From Phycisphaeraceae bacterium (GTDB taxonomy: Bacteria; Planctomycetota; Phycisphaerae; Phycisphaerales; Phycisphaeraceae): a stretch of 64,000 bases of DNA. The stretch's first letter is position 1; each line of letters opens with the position of its first letter. The stretch is from assembly GCA_040222855.1 (NCBI GenBank), contig JAVKCD010000019.1, positions 1 through 64,000 of the forward strand. Reading direction: 5' to 3'. The translations under genes were made by a program, and so were the position numbers. Of this stretch, positions 1 through 8,315 are shown in pieces. The notes below the pieces were generated by a model. That model was not told the DNA's origin, searched no databases, and saw nothing but the letters and a program-made list of their open reading frames with translations.

Positions 1-957
1 CGCGGCGGCTTGTTCGGTGAGCTGCTCGTGGTCGAGGTTGAAGGCTTCGCGGACTTCTTCGGTCACCGCGGTGACGTTCATCGTGCAGAGCAGCGGGAGG
101 AAGTCGCCAGCGGATGAGCAGAAGGGCGCGATGAGTCCATCGGGGTCGATCACCGGCTGGTCGGCGCAGGCGAAGACGGTGCCGGAGGTGCCCAGACTCA
201 GCACCACCGGACCGGGTGTCGTCGCGCCGGAGCCAATAGCGGACATCATGTTGTCTCCGCCCCCAGCGGCGACGAGCGTGCCCTCGGCGAGTCCGCACCA
301 TGCCGAACCATTGACGGAGACAGCACCGGCGGGTGTGGGAGCTTCGATGAGTTCCGGGAGTTTGGCGGCGAGGTCCGGGCTGATGAGATCGACCTCGCGT
401 CGGTTGAAGGATCGGTTGGCGGGGTCGAAGAAGCCGGACCCGGAGGCGTCGCCGACCTCCATGGTGAGGCGGCCGGTCAAGAGGTAGTTGATGTAGTCGT
501 GGGGGAGCATCACATGGGTGGCTCGTGCCCAGTGATCGGGTTCGTGCTTGATGACCCAGAGAATCTTGGAAGCGGTGAAGCCGGTGGGCACGGGACGGCC
601 AAAGCGCTTGGAGAGATCTTCGGCCTCGGGCGCGGTGGCGGTGTCGCACCAGAGTTTGGCGGCGCGCACAGGACGCCCCTGCTGATCGAGCAGAACCAGC
701 CCGTGCTGCTGGCCGGAGACGCCTACGCCTTTGATGTCATGGAGGTTGACGCCTTCTTGACTGATTTGATTCAAAGCAGCGGCGACAGCATCGGCCCAGG
801 TCTGGGGACGCTGCTCGGCGGCACCTTCGGGTAGTCCATCGATCAAGTCGTAGGGTACCGAGGCGCGGGCGATGACCTTGTGTGTCCCGGCGTCAAGAAC
901 GATGACTTTGGTGGACTGGGTGCCGACGTCGAGGCCCAGCCAGAGGGACTGGCTCAT
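1..957 (-). CDS. xylB: Xylulokinase, 3' end outside the window
   Basis: FGGY-family sugar kinase that phosphorylates D-xylulose to xylulose 5-phosphate in the cytoplasm. The protein starts MSQSLWLGLDVGTQSTKVIV, the N-terminal phosphate-binding motif of this family. It continues with GVSGQQHGLVLLD and CDTATAPEAEDL, which are typical of XylB. The kinase fold is still open at residue 319 when the sequence runs off the window; full-length relatives have about 480-510 residues. It lies 22 bp downstream of xylA on the same strand, so the two are almost certainly one operon. Start taken at the ATG at 957. The neighbourhood makes xylulokinase much likelier than other FGGY kinases. Confidence 0.93.
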   Translation of the reverse strand, partial: MSQSLWLGLDVGTQSTKVIVLDAGTHKVIARASVPYDLIDGLPEGAAEQRPQTWADAVAAALNQISQEGVNLHDIKGVGVSGQQHGLVLLDQQGRPVRAAKLWCDTATAPEAEDLSKRFGRPVPTGFTASKILWVIKHEPDHWARATHVMLPHDYINYLLTGRLTMEVGDASGSGFFDPANRSFNRREVDLISPDLAAKLPELIEAPTPAGAVSVNGSAWCGLAEGTLVAAGGGDNMMSAIGSGATTPGPVVLSLGTSGTVFACADQPVIDPDGLIAPFCSSAGDFLPLLCTMNVTAVTEEVREAFNLDHEQLTEQAAA

Positions 958-979
958 GGTGTGCTCCCGGTGGTCAGGT

Positions 980-2290
980 TCAGATGGACTCGTTGAGGAG
1001 GTTTTCGAGGAGTTCCTGGCGGCCAACGGGTGCGGAGGTGATGTTGGTTCTGAGGGCGTGAGCTTCGAGATCGGCGAGGGTGGCTTTGCCGGACTCGATG
1101 GTCTTGCCCAGGGGTGAATCCCAGTTGGCGTAGCGTTCACTGACGAGCTGATCGATGCGGCCGTCAGCGATGATCCTGGCGGCAATCTTGAGTCCACGGG
1201 CGAAGGCGTCCATCCCGCCTATGTGCGCGTACACAAGGTCGATCGGTTCCGTGGATTGCCGGCGGAGTTTGGCGTCGAAGTTCAGCCCGCCGGTGGTGAG
1301 CCCGCCGGCGCGGAGGACGGTGAGCATGGCGAGCGTCGTGTCGTAGAGGTTGGTGGGGAACTGGTCGGTGTCCCAGCCGATGAGGGTGTCGCCTCGGTTG
1401 GCGTCGATGGAACCTAGCAGATTATTGGCGGCGGCGTAGGCGAGTTCGTGGTGGAACGAGTGCCCCGCCAGCGTGGCGTGGTTGGCTTCGATGTTGAGTT
1501 TAAAGTGTTTTTCGAGGCCGTACTTGAGCAGGAAGGCGTGGCACGACTGGGCGTCGTAGTCGTACTGATGCGTGGTGGGTTCCTTGGGTTTAGGCTCGAT
1601 GTAGAACTGCCCCTCGAAGCCGATCTCCTTTTTGTAATCGACAGCCATATGCAGAAGTCGGGCCATGTTGTCGAGCTCGCGGGTGAGATCGGTGTTGAGC
1701 AGCGTGTCGTAGCCCTCACGCCCGCCCCAGAAGACGTAGCCGTGCCCGCCGAGGCGGTGCGTGGCCTCGAGGGCTTTCTTGATCTGAGCCCCGGCGTGCG
1801 CAAAAACATCAGCAGACGGGCTGGTCCCCGCTCCAGCCATAAAACGCGGGTGGATGAACAGGCACGCGGTGCCCCAGAGCAGCTCGATCCCGGTCGACTT
1901 CTGGAGCTGACCAGCGTGATCAACGAGTTCGTCGAGGTCCTTGTTGGCCTGCGCCAGCGTGTCGCGCTCGGGAGCGATGTCCCGGTCGTGAAAGCACCAA
2001 AAAGGAATCGTCAGCTTCGAGGTGAACTCGAACATGGCGTCCATGGTCTGGTGGGCAGCGGTCATCGGATCAGCCGCGTCGAGCCAGGGCATCGTGCGGC
2101 AGCCCACGCCAAACGGATCAGCACCCGAGCCCTTCATGCAGTGCCAGTAGGAAGCCGCGAACCGCAGGTGCTCCTTCATCGACTTGCCAGCGATCAGAGC
2201 CTCAGCGTCATAATGCTTAAACGCCAGAGGATGACGCGAATCGGCACCCTCGAACGCAACTTCGAACACGTTGGGGAAGTACTCGCGCAT
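980..2290 (-). CDS. xylA: Xylose isomerase
   Basis: Interconverts D-xylose and D-xylulose, feeding the adjacent xylulokinase. About 436 residues from the ATG at 2290, the usual length. The sequence opens MREYFPNVFEVAFEGADS, matching the start of class II xylose isomerases. It has the catalytic His/Asp motif FCFHDRD-like (here WCFHDRDIAPE), the WGGREGYDTLLNTD motif, and metal-ligand segments around IEPKPKEPTTHQYD and NIEANHATLAGHSFHHE. The reading frame stays open upstream to an ATG at 2335 and a GTG at 2344, but the added residues are encoded across a run of twelve C and do not resemble the family. I therefore place the start at 2290, although no strong ribosome-binding site precedes it. Confidence 0.95.
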   Translation of the reverse strand: MREYFPNVFEVAFEGADSRHPLAFKHYDAEALIAGKSMKEHLRFAASYWHCMKGSGADPFGVGCRTMPWLDAADPMTAAHQTMDAMFEFTSKLTIPFWCFHDRDIAPERDTLAQANKDLDELVDHAGQLQKSTGIELLWGTACLFIHPRFMAGAGTSPSADVFAHAGAQIKKALEATHRLGGHGYVFWGGREGYDTLLNTDLTRELDNMARLLHMAVDYKKEIGFEGQFYIEPKPKEPTTHQYDYDAQSCHAFLLKYGLEKHFKLNIEANHATLAGHSFHHELAYAAANNLLGSIDANRGDTLIGWDTDQFPTNLYDTTLAMLTVLRAGGLTTGGLNFDAKLRRQSTEPIDLVYAHIGGMDAFARGLKIAARIIADGRIDQLVSERYANWDSPLGKTIESGKATLADLEAHALRTNITSAPVGRQELLENLLNESI

Positions 2291-2301
2291 GGTGTCGGCC
2301 T

Positions 2302-2313
2302 GGGGGGGGGGGG
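2302..2313. repeat. G12 homopolymer just upstream of xylA
   Basis: Twelve consecutive G on the plus strand (C on the xylA coding strand), 11 bp before the chosen xylA start. With the upstream GTG or ATG it would lie inside the reading frame; with the start at 2290 it lies in the 5' untranslated region. Such runs are prone to slippage. Confidence 0.9.
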
Positions 2314-2359
2314 TAAGGGTGAACGGAAGGACCATTCGTAACACAGCGATTCGTGGATG

Positions 2360-2387
2360 ATACTAGCAGGGCTCAGGTGACTCACAA
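2360..2387 (-). promoter_or_regulatory. Candidate promoter of xylAB
   Basis: On the minus strand a TTGTGA (-35, 2382-2387) and a TAGTAT (-10, 2360-2365) are separated by 16 bp, 70-100 bp before the xylA start. This is pattern matching only; planctomycete promoter consensus is poorly defined. Confidence 0.35.
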
Positions 2388-2473
2388 CCGACTGAGCGGC
2401 GATGCTTGGAGACGGCACCGAGTGTAACGAGCGATGCTTAATTGACGGTGATTGTGAATCGTTAGATGTTGGC

Positions 2474-3046
2474 TCAGCGACGCTGGCGGTACAGCGATGG
2501 GTCAACAGCTCGGGCCATAGCATCGACATCCAGGCCGCCAAGGAACTCACTGATCTCGCTCATGACCGGCTGAGGCTCAAGGATGACACGCCTATAGTCG
2601 GTTTGATAGAGGTCCATCTCCGGGCGAGATTGAATCAGCCCGACAGTTTCCTCTATCTGCTTGCGGAAGATGGCTTTGAGACGTTCTGAATCAAGACGGC
2701 CGCCGGTTTTGCCGAGCCGCTGGAGCATCGCAGCCTGCGAGGCGAGGACCTCGTCGAGGTCACGGTGCAGCATGATGATCTTGTAGTGATGCTCCGTGGG
2801 GAGGTGGCGCACCAGGCTGTGGATCACCTTGATCACATGGCCGGGGGCTTGTTCAAGCCAGGAACGATCGCCCGGCGTAGCGAGCTTCTTCACGGGCTCG
2901 AGCTCGTAGTACCCCCTGGGATTGTCCGGGTCCGCAGAGCGTAATCCATCGCTGAGGCTGGGGATCCCGCCTGCATCAAGGGCCTGCATCATCAGTGAGG
3001 TCCCGGATCGCGGGATGCCGGAGACCACAACAATGGGTTTGCTCAT
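2474..3046 (-). CDS. Sulfotransferase-family protein
   Basis: 190 residues. The N-terminus IVVVSGIPRSGTSLMMQAL is the 5'-PSB (PAPS phosphosulfate) loop of the sulfotransferase fold. The segment YKIIMLHRDLDEVLASQ matches the 3'-phosphate-binding strand and helix that usually follow. The protein is shorter than typical sulfotransferases (250-300 residues), as in a group of small bacterial members that contain PRSGTS and the RD segment only. It probably transfers sulfate to a carbohydrate or metabolite acceptor, but the acceptor cannot be read from sequence. It stands alone, between the GH16 gene and xylA on the same strand. Confidence 0.8.
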   Translation of the reverse strand: MSKPIVVVSGIPRSGTSLMMQALDAGGIPSLSDGLRSADPDNPRGYYELEPVKKLATPGDRSWLEQAPGHVIKVIHSLVRHLPTEHHYKIIMLHRDLDEVLASQAAMLQRLGKTGGRLDSERLKAIFRKQIEETVGLIQSRPEMDLYQTDYRRVILEPQPVMSEISEFLGGLDVDAMARAVDPSLYRQRR

Positions 3047-3119
3047 CGATCGTCACTCGCGGTGAGTTTGCTACTGGGTCGTACAAGGTTGTACCCGCTA
3101 AAAGACCTATTCGCTGTCA

Positions 3120-4196
3120 TCATCGTCGGCTGACGACCAGCCAAGCCAGCAGCGACAGCGCCGTGATCGGCTCGGGGGCGTTGGAGCTGGAACCGAAGTT
3201 CGACGCCAGCACGCTGAGGTCGATCAGATCGACAGAACCATCGCCTGAGAAATCACCCAGTGACCACGCGCTGTCGGTGGTGTCGAAGTTTGCTGCGAGA
3301 ACGCTGAGATCCACGAGATCGACCACGCTGTTGCCATTGGCGTCGCCGGTGATGATGTTCTCCATCGGCGTGATCGCGACCCGGTCGATCTCCAGCGTGC
3401 GTGTCACGAAATCGGGATCCCCGGCCCAGCCGTTGGGAAACCAAAGGCCGACACTGAACTCGCCGGGGATGGTCGGGATGTGTGTTCTGCTGGTGTACTG
3501 GTGGACGCCATCGACATAAAACTCGACCCGCGGATGTGCCACCTCAGGTCCTGCGAACCAGTCGAATCGATAGGTATGAAAGAGACCGGCATCCTGAGGA
3601 GCGGGTGTGCCGCTGCCATCGACGATCCCGACGTGCTCGATCGTGCTCAGACTCGGGATCTCACCAAGCCAGGTGTTCATCAGTCCGTAATCCGACTCGA
3701 AGCCCGTGGGCGAAGTGGTCTGTCTTCGGATGAGTTCGATATCGATCTCGTGGTTGATGACGTTACCGCCATTGAAGTCGTAGTAGAAGGTCCACATGGT
3801 GGTCACCACGCCGTCTTCGTAGACCGGTTTCATGCGCACCTCGAAGCGACCCGGCCCCTGCGACTCACGAGTACGAATAGCCCCGCCTGTCCGTCGTCCG
3901 TGATCCGCGCGGAAGCCGTTGGCATTCCATCCGCGCTTGGGTCCGGTGTAGAGATTACCATTGCCTTCGATCGAGACGACCCCGTTGGCGATCGAGACAT
4001 TCTCAGGGATCACCCCACCGTTGGTTCCAGCACCCCCCCACTGCTGCAGCGGGATCTGCCAGACCGACGGGTTGATGATCGACCCGTTGAATCCATCGAT
4101 GATCGTCTCGGCCGCGTGCAGAGGTCCGGCGGCTGTCAGTACCGACAGCGTAGCGATGGTCGAGCATAGAAACTTCGTCAAGGATAGCTCCCTCAT
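3120..4196 (-). CDS. Secreted GH16-family glycosidase with dockerin-like repeats and PEP-type tail
   Basis: 358 residues. An N-terminal signal peptide (about residues 1-28, ending LHAAE) is followed by a concanavalin-fold GH16 domain. The catalytic E-x-D-x-E signature appears as HEIDIE at residues 149-154. GH16 enzymes cut beta-1,3/1,4-glucans, laminarin, agar, carrageenan or porphyran; the substrate is not resolved here. Residues about 285-335 hold two dockerin-like calcium-binding repeats, GDANGNSVVDLVDLSVLAAN and GDFSGDGSVDLIDLSVLASN. A short APEPITALSLLAWLVVSRR tail resembles PEP-CTERM. The ATG at 4196 has little Shine-Dalgarno support; a TTG at 4181 preceded by AGGGAG would give an equally good signal peptide. 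Confidence 0.85.
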   Translation of the reverse strand: MRELSLTKFLCSTIATLSVLTAAGPLHAAETIIDGFNGSIINPSVWQIPLQQWGGAGTNGGVIPENVSIANGVVSIEGNGNLYTGPKRGWNANGFRADHGRRTGGAIRTRESQGPGRFEVRMKPVYEDGVVTTMWTFYYDFNGGNVINHEIDIELIRRQTTSPTGFESDYGLMNTWLGEIPSLSTIEHVGIVDGSGTPAPQDAGLFHTYRFDWFAGPEVAHPRVEFYVDGVHQYTSRTHIPTIPGEFSVGLWFPNGWAGDPDFVTRTLEIDRVAITPMENIITGDANGNSVVDLVDLSVLAANFDTTDSAWSLGDFSGDGSVDLIDLSVLASNFGSSSNAPEPITALSLLAWLVVSRR

Positions 4197-4541
4197 CAGA
4201 CGGGCTCACTTCGTGTCAGAACCGTGCTGCTCATCAGCTCCTGCTCCTGTGCCTCGGCCTTACTGCGATCATGGTGTCCTATCCATAAAGTCTAGCCAGC
4301 CACTGGCGAGCGGTCTTATGCTTCGGCGACATGCCGAGACAAAAACTTCAGGGCATCGATCGCCGCGTCGTCCATCCCAGATTCCGCGAGCCTGTGCTGC
4401 TCCTCGAATCCTGTACCAACACTTCATGCAGCGACACACAGCCCAAGACGGTGCCATTCGACGCGAGATTAAGGACAATCTCAGTCCCGGAAGATCGCCA
4501 TAAACCCGACCAGGATGCAGCAATTAGTGATTCAGAACAAA
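4197..4541. other. Region without a recognisable gene
   Basis: About 345 bp upstream of the GH16 gene. Several overlapping open frames exist, but none has a ribosome-binding site or family resemblance. A minus-strand stretch at about 4320-4425 reads like a protein C-terminus (it ends DALKFLSRHVAEA) but has an upstream stop in frame; it may be a decayed gene end. Confidence 0.5.
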
Positions 4542-4582
4542 GCGGGTGATGGGACTCGAACCCACGACATTCAGCTTGGGAA
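4542..4582 (-). pseudogene. Detached 3' half of a tRNA-Gly
   Basis: 41 bp corresponding to a tRNA-Gly(CCC) from the anticodon loop through the variable region and T arm to the acceptor 3' strand. It has no D arm and no 5' acceptor strand. It matches the same part of the intact tRNA at 5510-5580 in the same orientation, with 4 mismatches in 41 bp. The mismatches in the T stem are compensatory (both versions pair), suggesting a copy brought from a different tRNA-Gly rather than simple decay. Such 3' halves are the hallmark of tRNA attachment sites. Confidence 0.75.
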
Positions 4583-4687
4583 CGCCCCAGGCTGCAGATC
4601 AGAAACGCGTAAGCGACGCTATAGCCGAGGTTTCCAGATTGCAAGCGATGCGGGCCTTGCGGCGGATCCCACCGATTTGCTGCCGTC

Positions 4688-4716
4688 GCGCGGTGTAGAG
4701 GGGTTCTACACCGCGC
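4688..4716. repeat. Perfect 12-bp inverted repeat
   Basis: GCGCGGTGTAGA and its reverse complement flank a 5-base GGGGT loop. It lies between the tRNA fragment and the following PEP-CTERM gene. It could be a factor-independent terminator without a T run, or a protein-binding palindrome. Confidence 0.7.
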
Positions 4717-4873
4717 TCCAACACCGCGCGGCGCGTGTCAATCTGGGTTGTCCGCCGGCTGCTTTGATCACCCCGCTGCAAAATAATTTGTGATCTGGGC
4801 GGGGGGGGTAGTCTGATGCGAGACTCGTCACACCACAGGGCGCCGAACGCGCCCGAGAGAGAGAGAAACACCC

Positions 4874-5440
4874 ATGATCCGCACCGCCAGTGTCGTGTGC
4901 GCCGCCGCGCTCCTCGCGCCCGCCGCGCTCGCCCAGACGCCCAGCAACCCCGTCGTCATCGACTTCAACGTTCCGGACACGCCGGTGGGCACCAACATCA
5001 CCGGCTACCAAGAAGACGGGTTCGTGTTCTCGGTGACCGGGTCAATACCACGCCAGATTAAAATCCGTTCGGGTGCCCTGACCAACGATGGCAACAGCGA
5101 CAACGCCGTGGTACGCATGGAGGCCATCGACGGCTCGATCTTCTCGCTCGCGTCATTTGACGGTGGGACGAACCTTACCTCGTCGCCGGAAGATACCGGT
5201 GATATCGGCTGGTTTGCTCAGGTTGCCACCGACAAAGGCGTGCTCTGGAATTGGCCATCCGTTCTAGGAAGCCCTGTACAAACAATCAACGCCGACTCGT
5301 CGGCGTGGGAGGGCGTGCAGTGGCTGAAGTTCCGCGGGTTTCGTTGGAGTAACGTCGACAACATCGTCATCGTCCCCGCCCCCGGCGCCGCCTCCCTCCT
5401 CGCCGTCGGCGCCCTCGCGCTGACCCGACGCCGCCGCTGA
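4874..5440 (+). CDS. Small exported protein with variant PEP-CTERM tail
   Basis: 188 residues. A clear signal peptide (about residues 1-20, ending ALAQT) and a C-terminal sorting-like tail, VPAPGAASLLAVGALALTRR, in which PAPG replaces the usual PEP. The middle part is beta-rich and of unknown function. A purine-rich GAGAGAGAGAAA stands just before the ATG at 4874. It is the only gene between the tRNA-Gly fragment (4542) and the intact tRNA-Gly (5510), so it may be cargo of an integrated element. Predicted to be exported and anchored or released by an exosortase-type system; no exosortase is in this window. Confidence 0.75.
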   Translation: MIRTASVVCAAALLAPAALAQTPSNPVVIDFNVPDTPVGTNITGYQEDGFVFSVTGSIPRQIKIRSGALTNDGNSDNAVVRMEAIDGSIFSLASFDGGTNLTSSPEDTGDIGWFAQVATDKGVLWNWPSVLGSPVQTINADSSAWEGVQWLKFRGFRWSNVDNIVIVPAPGAASLLAVGALALTRRRR

Positions 5441-5466
5441 GCGCACCCACGACCGTGCAGACATGA

Positions 5467-5498
5467 CCAAGGGCCGTCCCACGCGGGGCGGCCCTTGG
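5467..5498 (+). terminator. Hairpin after the PEP-CTERM gene
   Basis: A stem of about 14 bp, CCAAGGGCCGTCCC paired with GGGGCGGCCCTTGG (one mismatch), with loop ACGC, starting 26 bp after the stop codon. No long T run follows. Confidence 0.65.
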
Positions 5499-5509
5499 CC
5501 ATTTCAAGA

Positions 5510-5580
5510 GCGGGTGATCGGGATCGAACCGACGACATTCAGCTTGGGAAGCTGACGTTCTACCACTGAACTACACCCGC
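5510..5580 (-). tRNA. tRNA-Gly (anticodon CCC)
   Basis: 71 nt folding as a complete cloverleaf. The acceptor stem is GCGGGTG paired with CACCCGC. The anticodon stem TCAGC/GCTGA encloses loop TTCCCAA, giving anticodon CCC, which reads GGG. The T loop is TTCGATC. CCA is not encoded. The sequence closely resembles glyU-type tRNAs. Confidence 0.95.
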
Positions 5581-5628
5581 AGGGTGATCGGTAGTTTACC
5601 AAGCCTCGATGCGCAGCCGCAACAGGGA

Positions 5629-6873
5629 TCAGGGGGTCAGGAGCTGGCCTGTGCTCAGGGATTCGGCGGCGAGGCGGTAGACGGTGCGGAGGTCGGGAGT
5701 GTGCTCGGTTGCCTTGAGGATGCGGGTGGAGAGCGATCCGGAGTGGAGGAGTTTGCTCGCGGCCTCTCGCAAGGCGGTGTCTTGTGACGGTGTTTGTTCG
5801 TGCAGCGCCAGCCAGAGTTCCTGGGCCTTGAGTTTCTTGTCGTTGACGCCAAGGACGCGGAGGAGGCTGGGGTCGGCGATGACTGCGGCTTCAGCCTGGT
5901 GGATGGTCGCCTCGAGCGTGTGGTGAAGCGTCTCGGTCGACAGATCTCGCAGGGCTTGTTGATCGGCCCATCGATCTTCGGTGAGGGCTCTGATGACCTC
6001 GGCAAGTTGAGCGAGGATGGCAAGGTCCGCCAGCGGGCACTCCTGGAGGTCCACGAGTCGGACCTCGATGGCCCCGCGATCGAAGCGAGCCATGGCCCCG
6101 CGGGCGTTCGCGAACTCGTGACGGAGGATGCCTTCGGGGTCGTGCGGGCGGAGATCATCGTACAGGCGTTGAAGAATCTGCTGCTCGTAGTCGCTTCGGG
6201 TAAAGACGGGTTCGGGGATGACCAGACCTGTCATCATCGGGATGCGCCTGGCGTTCTTGGCGTAGAAATCGAGTCGACTGTCGAGATGAGAACCTCGTTT
6301 TCCTTCGACCAGTGGTGAGCTAGCGGCGATCGCAGGGATGAGCGGGAGCACCGCACGAACTGCAGCATGCAATCGACCGAACTCTTCGTCATTGCGGAAC
6401 GGAAGATTGAGGTGAGCACTTTGAAGGTTGCTCCAGCCGTGGCCGCGGCAGTCGAAGATCCGGTCATAGGTTCGGTAGACCTCGGTGTACTCGTGGGGCC
6501 AGAGTGTTGCTTCTGTGGGGTCCATCCACGGGTGCATGCCCGTAGGCAGCAGCATGGCGTTCATGGGAGACAGCAGGTCATTGATGCGGTTGACGTGACT
6601 CTGAAAGGCATCGACGAGACCGGTCAGGCTGAGAGCAGGTCGCTGGGTCTTGATCTCAACCACATGCAAGACCAACTCGTTGGACCAGGACACGATCCCG
6701 TCGGGTCCATCGGGCTCGATGTCGCTGGCGACTTGCCCGCCTGCTGCCTTGAAGAGTTGATCCGCGATGGGACGGATATCGAGCGTGTCACGATCGACGA
6801 TCATGTACTCGAGCTCGACGCCGAAGGCTTCGAACAGCCCGATCGGATAACGCCATGATGCCGGATCACTCAT
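5629..6873 (-). CDS. GCS2-family carboxylate-amine ligase
   Basis: 414 residues of the glutamate-cysteine-ligase type 2 (YbdK-like) family, which uses ATP to join a carboxylate to an amine. Visible family features include AFGVELEYMIVD at the N-terminus (metal/ATP-binding glutamates), SNELVLHVVEIKT, WSNLQSAHLNLPF, RGSHLDSRLDFY and GAIEVRLVDLQECP. It is the last gene of a three-gene operon: its ATG overlaps the stop of the upstream ATP-grasp gene in TGATG, so translation is probably coupled. With an ATP-grasp ligase and a papain-like peptidase as partners, it most likely makes or extends a small peptide or amide, or modifies a protein end. It is not an ordinary glutathione gene by context. Confidence 0.85.
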   Translation of the reverse strand: MSDPASWRYPIGLFEAFGVELEYMIVDRDTLDIRPIADQLFKAAGGQVASDIEPDGPDGIVSWSNELVLHVVEIKTQRPALSLTGLVDAFQSHVNRINDLLSPMNAMLLPTGMHPWMDPTEATLWPHEYTEVYRTYDRIFDCRGHGWSNLQSAHLNLPFRNDEEFGRLHAAVRAVLPLIPAIAASSPLVEGKRGSHLDSRLDFYAKNARRIPMMTGLVIPEPVFTRSDYEQQILQRLYDDLRPHDPEGILRHEFANARGAMARFDRGAIEVRLVDLQECPLADLAILAQLAEVIRALTEDRWADQQALRDLSTETLHHTLEATIHQAEAAVIADPSLLRVLGVNDKKLKAQELWLALHEQTPSQDTALREAASKLLHSGSLSTRILKATEHTPDLRTVYRLAAESLSTGQLLTP

Positions 6874-8315
6874 CAGGACCCTAACCGCTTAAAGAAGGAG
6901 AGCATGATCCGGAGGTAGAGTTCATCACCGAGAAAAAGGTCTTCTACACCCGCATCAATGTTTGGGTTGTCGTTGACCTCGATCACGACGGGCTTGCCGT
7001 AAACGACCTTGAGGTCTACGCCGTAGAGCCCATCGCCCATGAGATTGGCGGCACGGACCGCGAGACGGATGACGTCCTGTGGCGCTTTTTTGACGGGCAT
7101 GGTTTCAGCATCGCCCTCCTCGAGACCTGCGTCACCGCGTTTGTAGATCTGCCAGTGGTCGGGGGCCATGCCGTAGCGGCAGGCAAAAAGTGGTTCACCA
7201 TCGAGGACGCCGATGCGCCAGTCGAAATCAGTGGGCATGTATTCCTGTGCGATAACCAGCTCGGAACTCTGGAATAGCTCGGAGACCTGTTGATCGAGGT
7301 CAACGTCTTCGTCGATCCTCGTCACCCCGGCCGAGAACGAGCTGTCGGGCTGCTTGATGACACAGGGAAACCCGATCGACCGGATGCCTTCAAGGGCGTT
7401 CTCAACGGTCAGGATCATGGTCTTGGGTGAGGCGAGTCGATGTCGCGACATTGACTCAGCGAGGAAGACCTTGTTGGTGCAGCGAACGATGGAACCGGGG
7501 TCGTCGATCACGACGAGGCCCTCGGCGGCGGCTCGACGGGCAAAGCGATACGTGTAGTGATCGACAGCGGTCGTATCGCGAATAAAGAGGGCGTCGTACT
7601 CGGCGATGCGGCCGTAACTGTCCTTTTCGATCAGCGTGCAGCCGATGCCCAGGGATTCACCGGCTTCCACGAACTTCTGGATCGCCTCGGGGTTCGACGG
7701 CGGCATCGGGTCGTTGGGGTTGTGGAGGATGGCGAGGTCATACTTGGTTGGCGGGGAGGCTTTGCTTCTTCTCGGCGTGCGCTTGAGATAGCGGGATGCC
7801 TGCTCGATGACGAACGGGTAATGCGATTCGGGTACATCCGCCAGGCCGATGACACGAACACTCGAAAGTTGCCAGCAGCCATCGTGCTCGAACTTTGCAC
7901 GAAGCAAGGGGGCGGGGAAGGCATTGAACAACGCGAGCGCCAGTCGATCGTGCGCCGAGGCGGTGTTGTGGCCGAAGTAGACGGAGAGTTCGAAGGTGCT
8001 CGACTTGATCCGCTTGAGGCTGGACTGGATCAGGTCGTCCAAATCCTGTGCGGCAAGCCGGACAACCGGGGCGAGTTTGAGGTCCTGGATCGCCGCAATC
8101 GATGGGAGCGGCCGATGCCCGCGAGCCTCGGCCAGGAGCGAGACGTAGTAGCCCTCGGCCTGGTATTTGAACGACCTGCAGAGGTTAAACACCTTCCGCC
8201 CGGCTCCTTGGGCCAACTCGGCGTCAGACAGGTATCGGTAGGCCGAGACGACTTCCATCCCGGGGATCGTGAGGGGCCAACGCTCGGGCGCGTCCACCAC
8301 CAGCAACGGCTTCAT
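6873..8315 (-). CDS. RimK-type ATP-grasp ligase with RLAN N-terminal domain
   Basis: 480 residues. The first about 190 residues (MKPLLVVDAPERWPLTIPG, then FNLCRSFKYQAEGYYVSLLAE) match the RimK-like ATP-grasp N-terminal (RLAN) domain. The rest is an ATP-grasp ligase fold, with FPCVIKQPDSSFSAGV (ATP-binding lysine region), the acidic pair region ELVIAQEYMPTDFDWRIGVL, and GVDLKVVYGKPVVIEVNDNP (metal-binding E/N residues). Such enzymes activate a carboxylate as an acyl phosphate and ligate an amino group, for example glutamate. The gene overlaps the peptidase upstream by ATGA and the GCS2 ligase downstream by 1 nt. The three-family association has been described in comparative genomics of amidoligases; its product is unknown to me. 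Confidence 0.88.
   Translation of the reverse strand: MKPLLVVDAPERWPLTIPGMEVVSAYRYLSDAELAQGAGRKVFNLCRSFKYQAEGYYVSLLAEARGHRPLPSIAAIQDLKLAPVVRLAAQDLDDLIQSSLKRIKSSTFELSVYFGHNTASAHDRLALALFNAFPAPLLRAKFEHDGCWQLSSVRVIGLADVPESHYPFVIEQASRYLKRTPRRSKASPPTKYDLAILHNPNDPMPPSNPEAIQKFVEAGESLGIGCTLIEKDSYGRIAEYDALFIRDTTAVDHYTYRFARRAAAEGLVVIDDPGSIVRCTNKVFLAESMSRHRLASPKTMILTVENALEGIRSIGFPCVIKQPDSSFSAGVTRIDEDVDLDQQVSELFQSSELVIAQEYMPTDFDWRIGVLDGEPLFACRYGMAPDHWQIYKRGDAGLEEGDAETMPVKKAPQDVIRLAVRAANLMGDGLYGVDLKVVYGKPVVIEVNDNPNIDAGVEDLFLGDELYLRIMLSFFKRLGS

Noticed and set aside
4269-4871. Short frames around the tRNA fragment, including one with the words DGTRTHDIQLG.
   Set aside because: That word is a well-known artefact of translating tRNA-Gly antisense; none of the frames has coding support.
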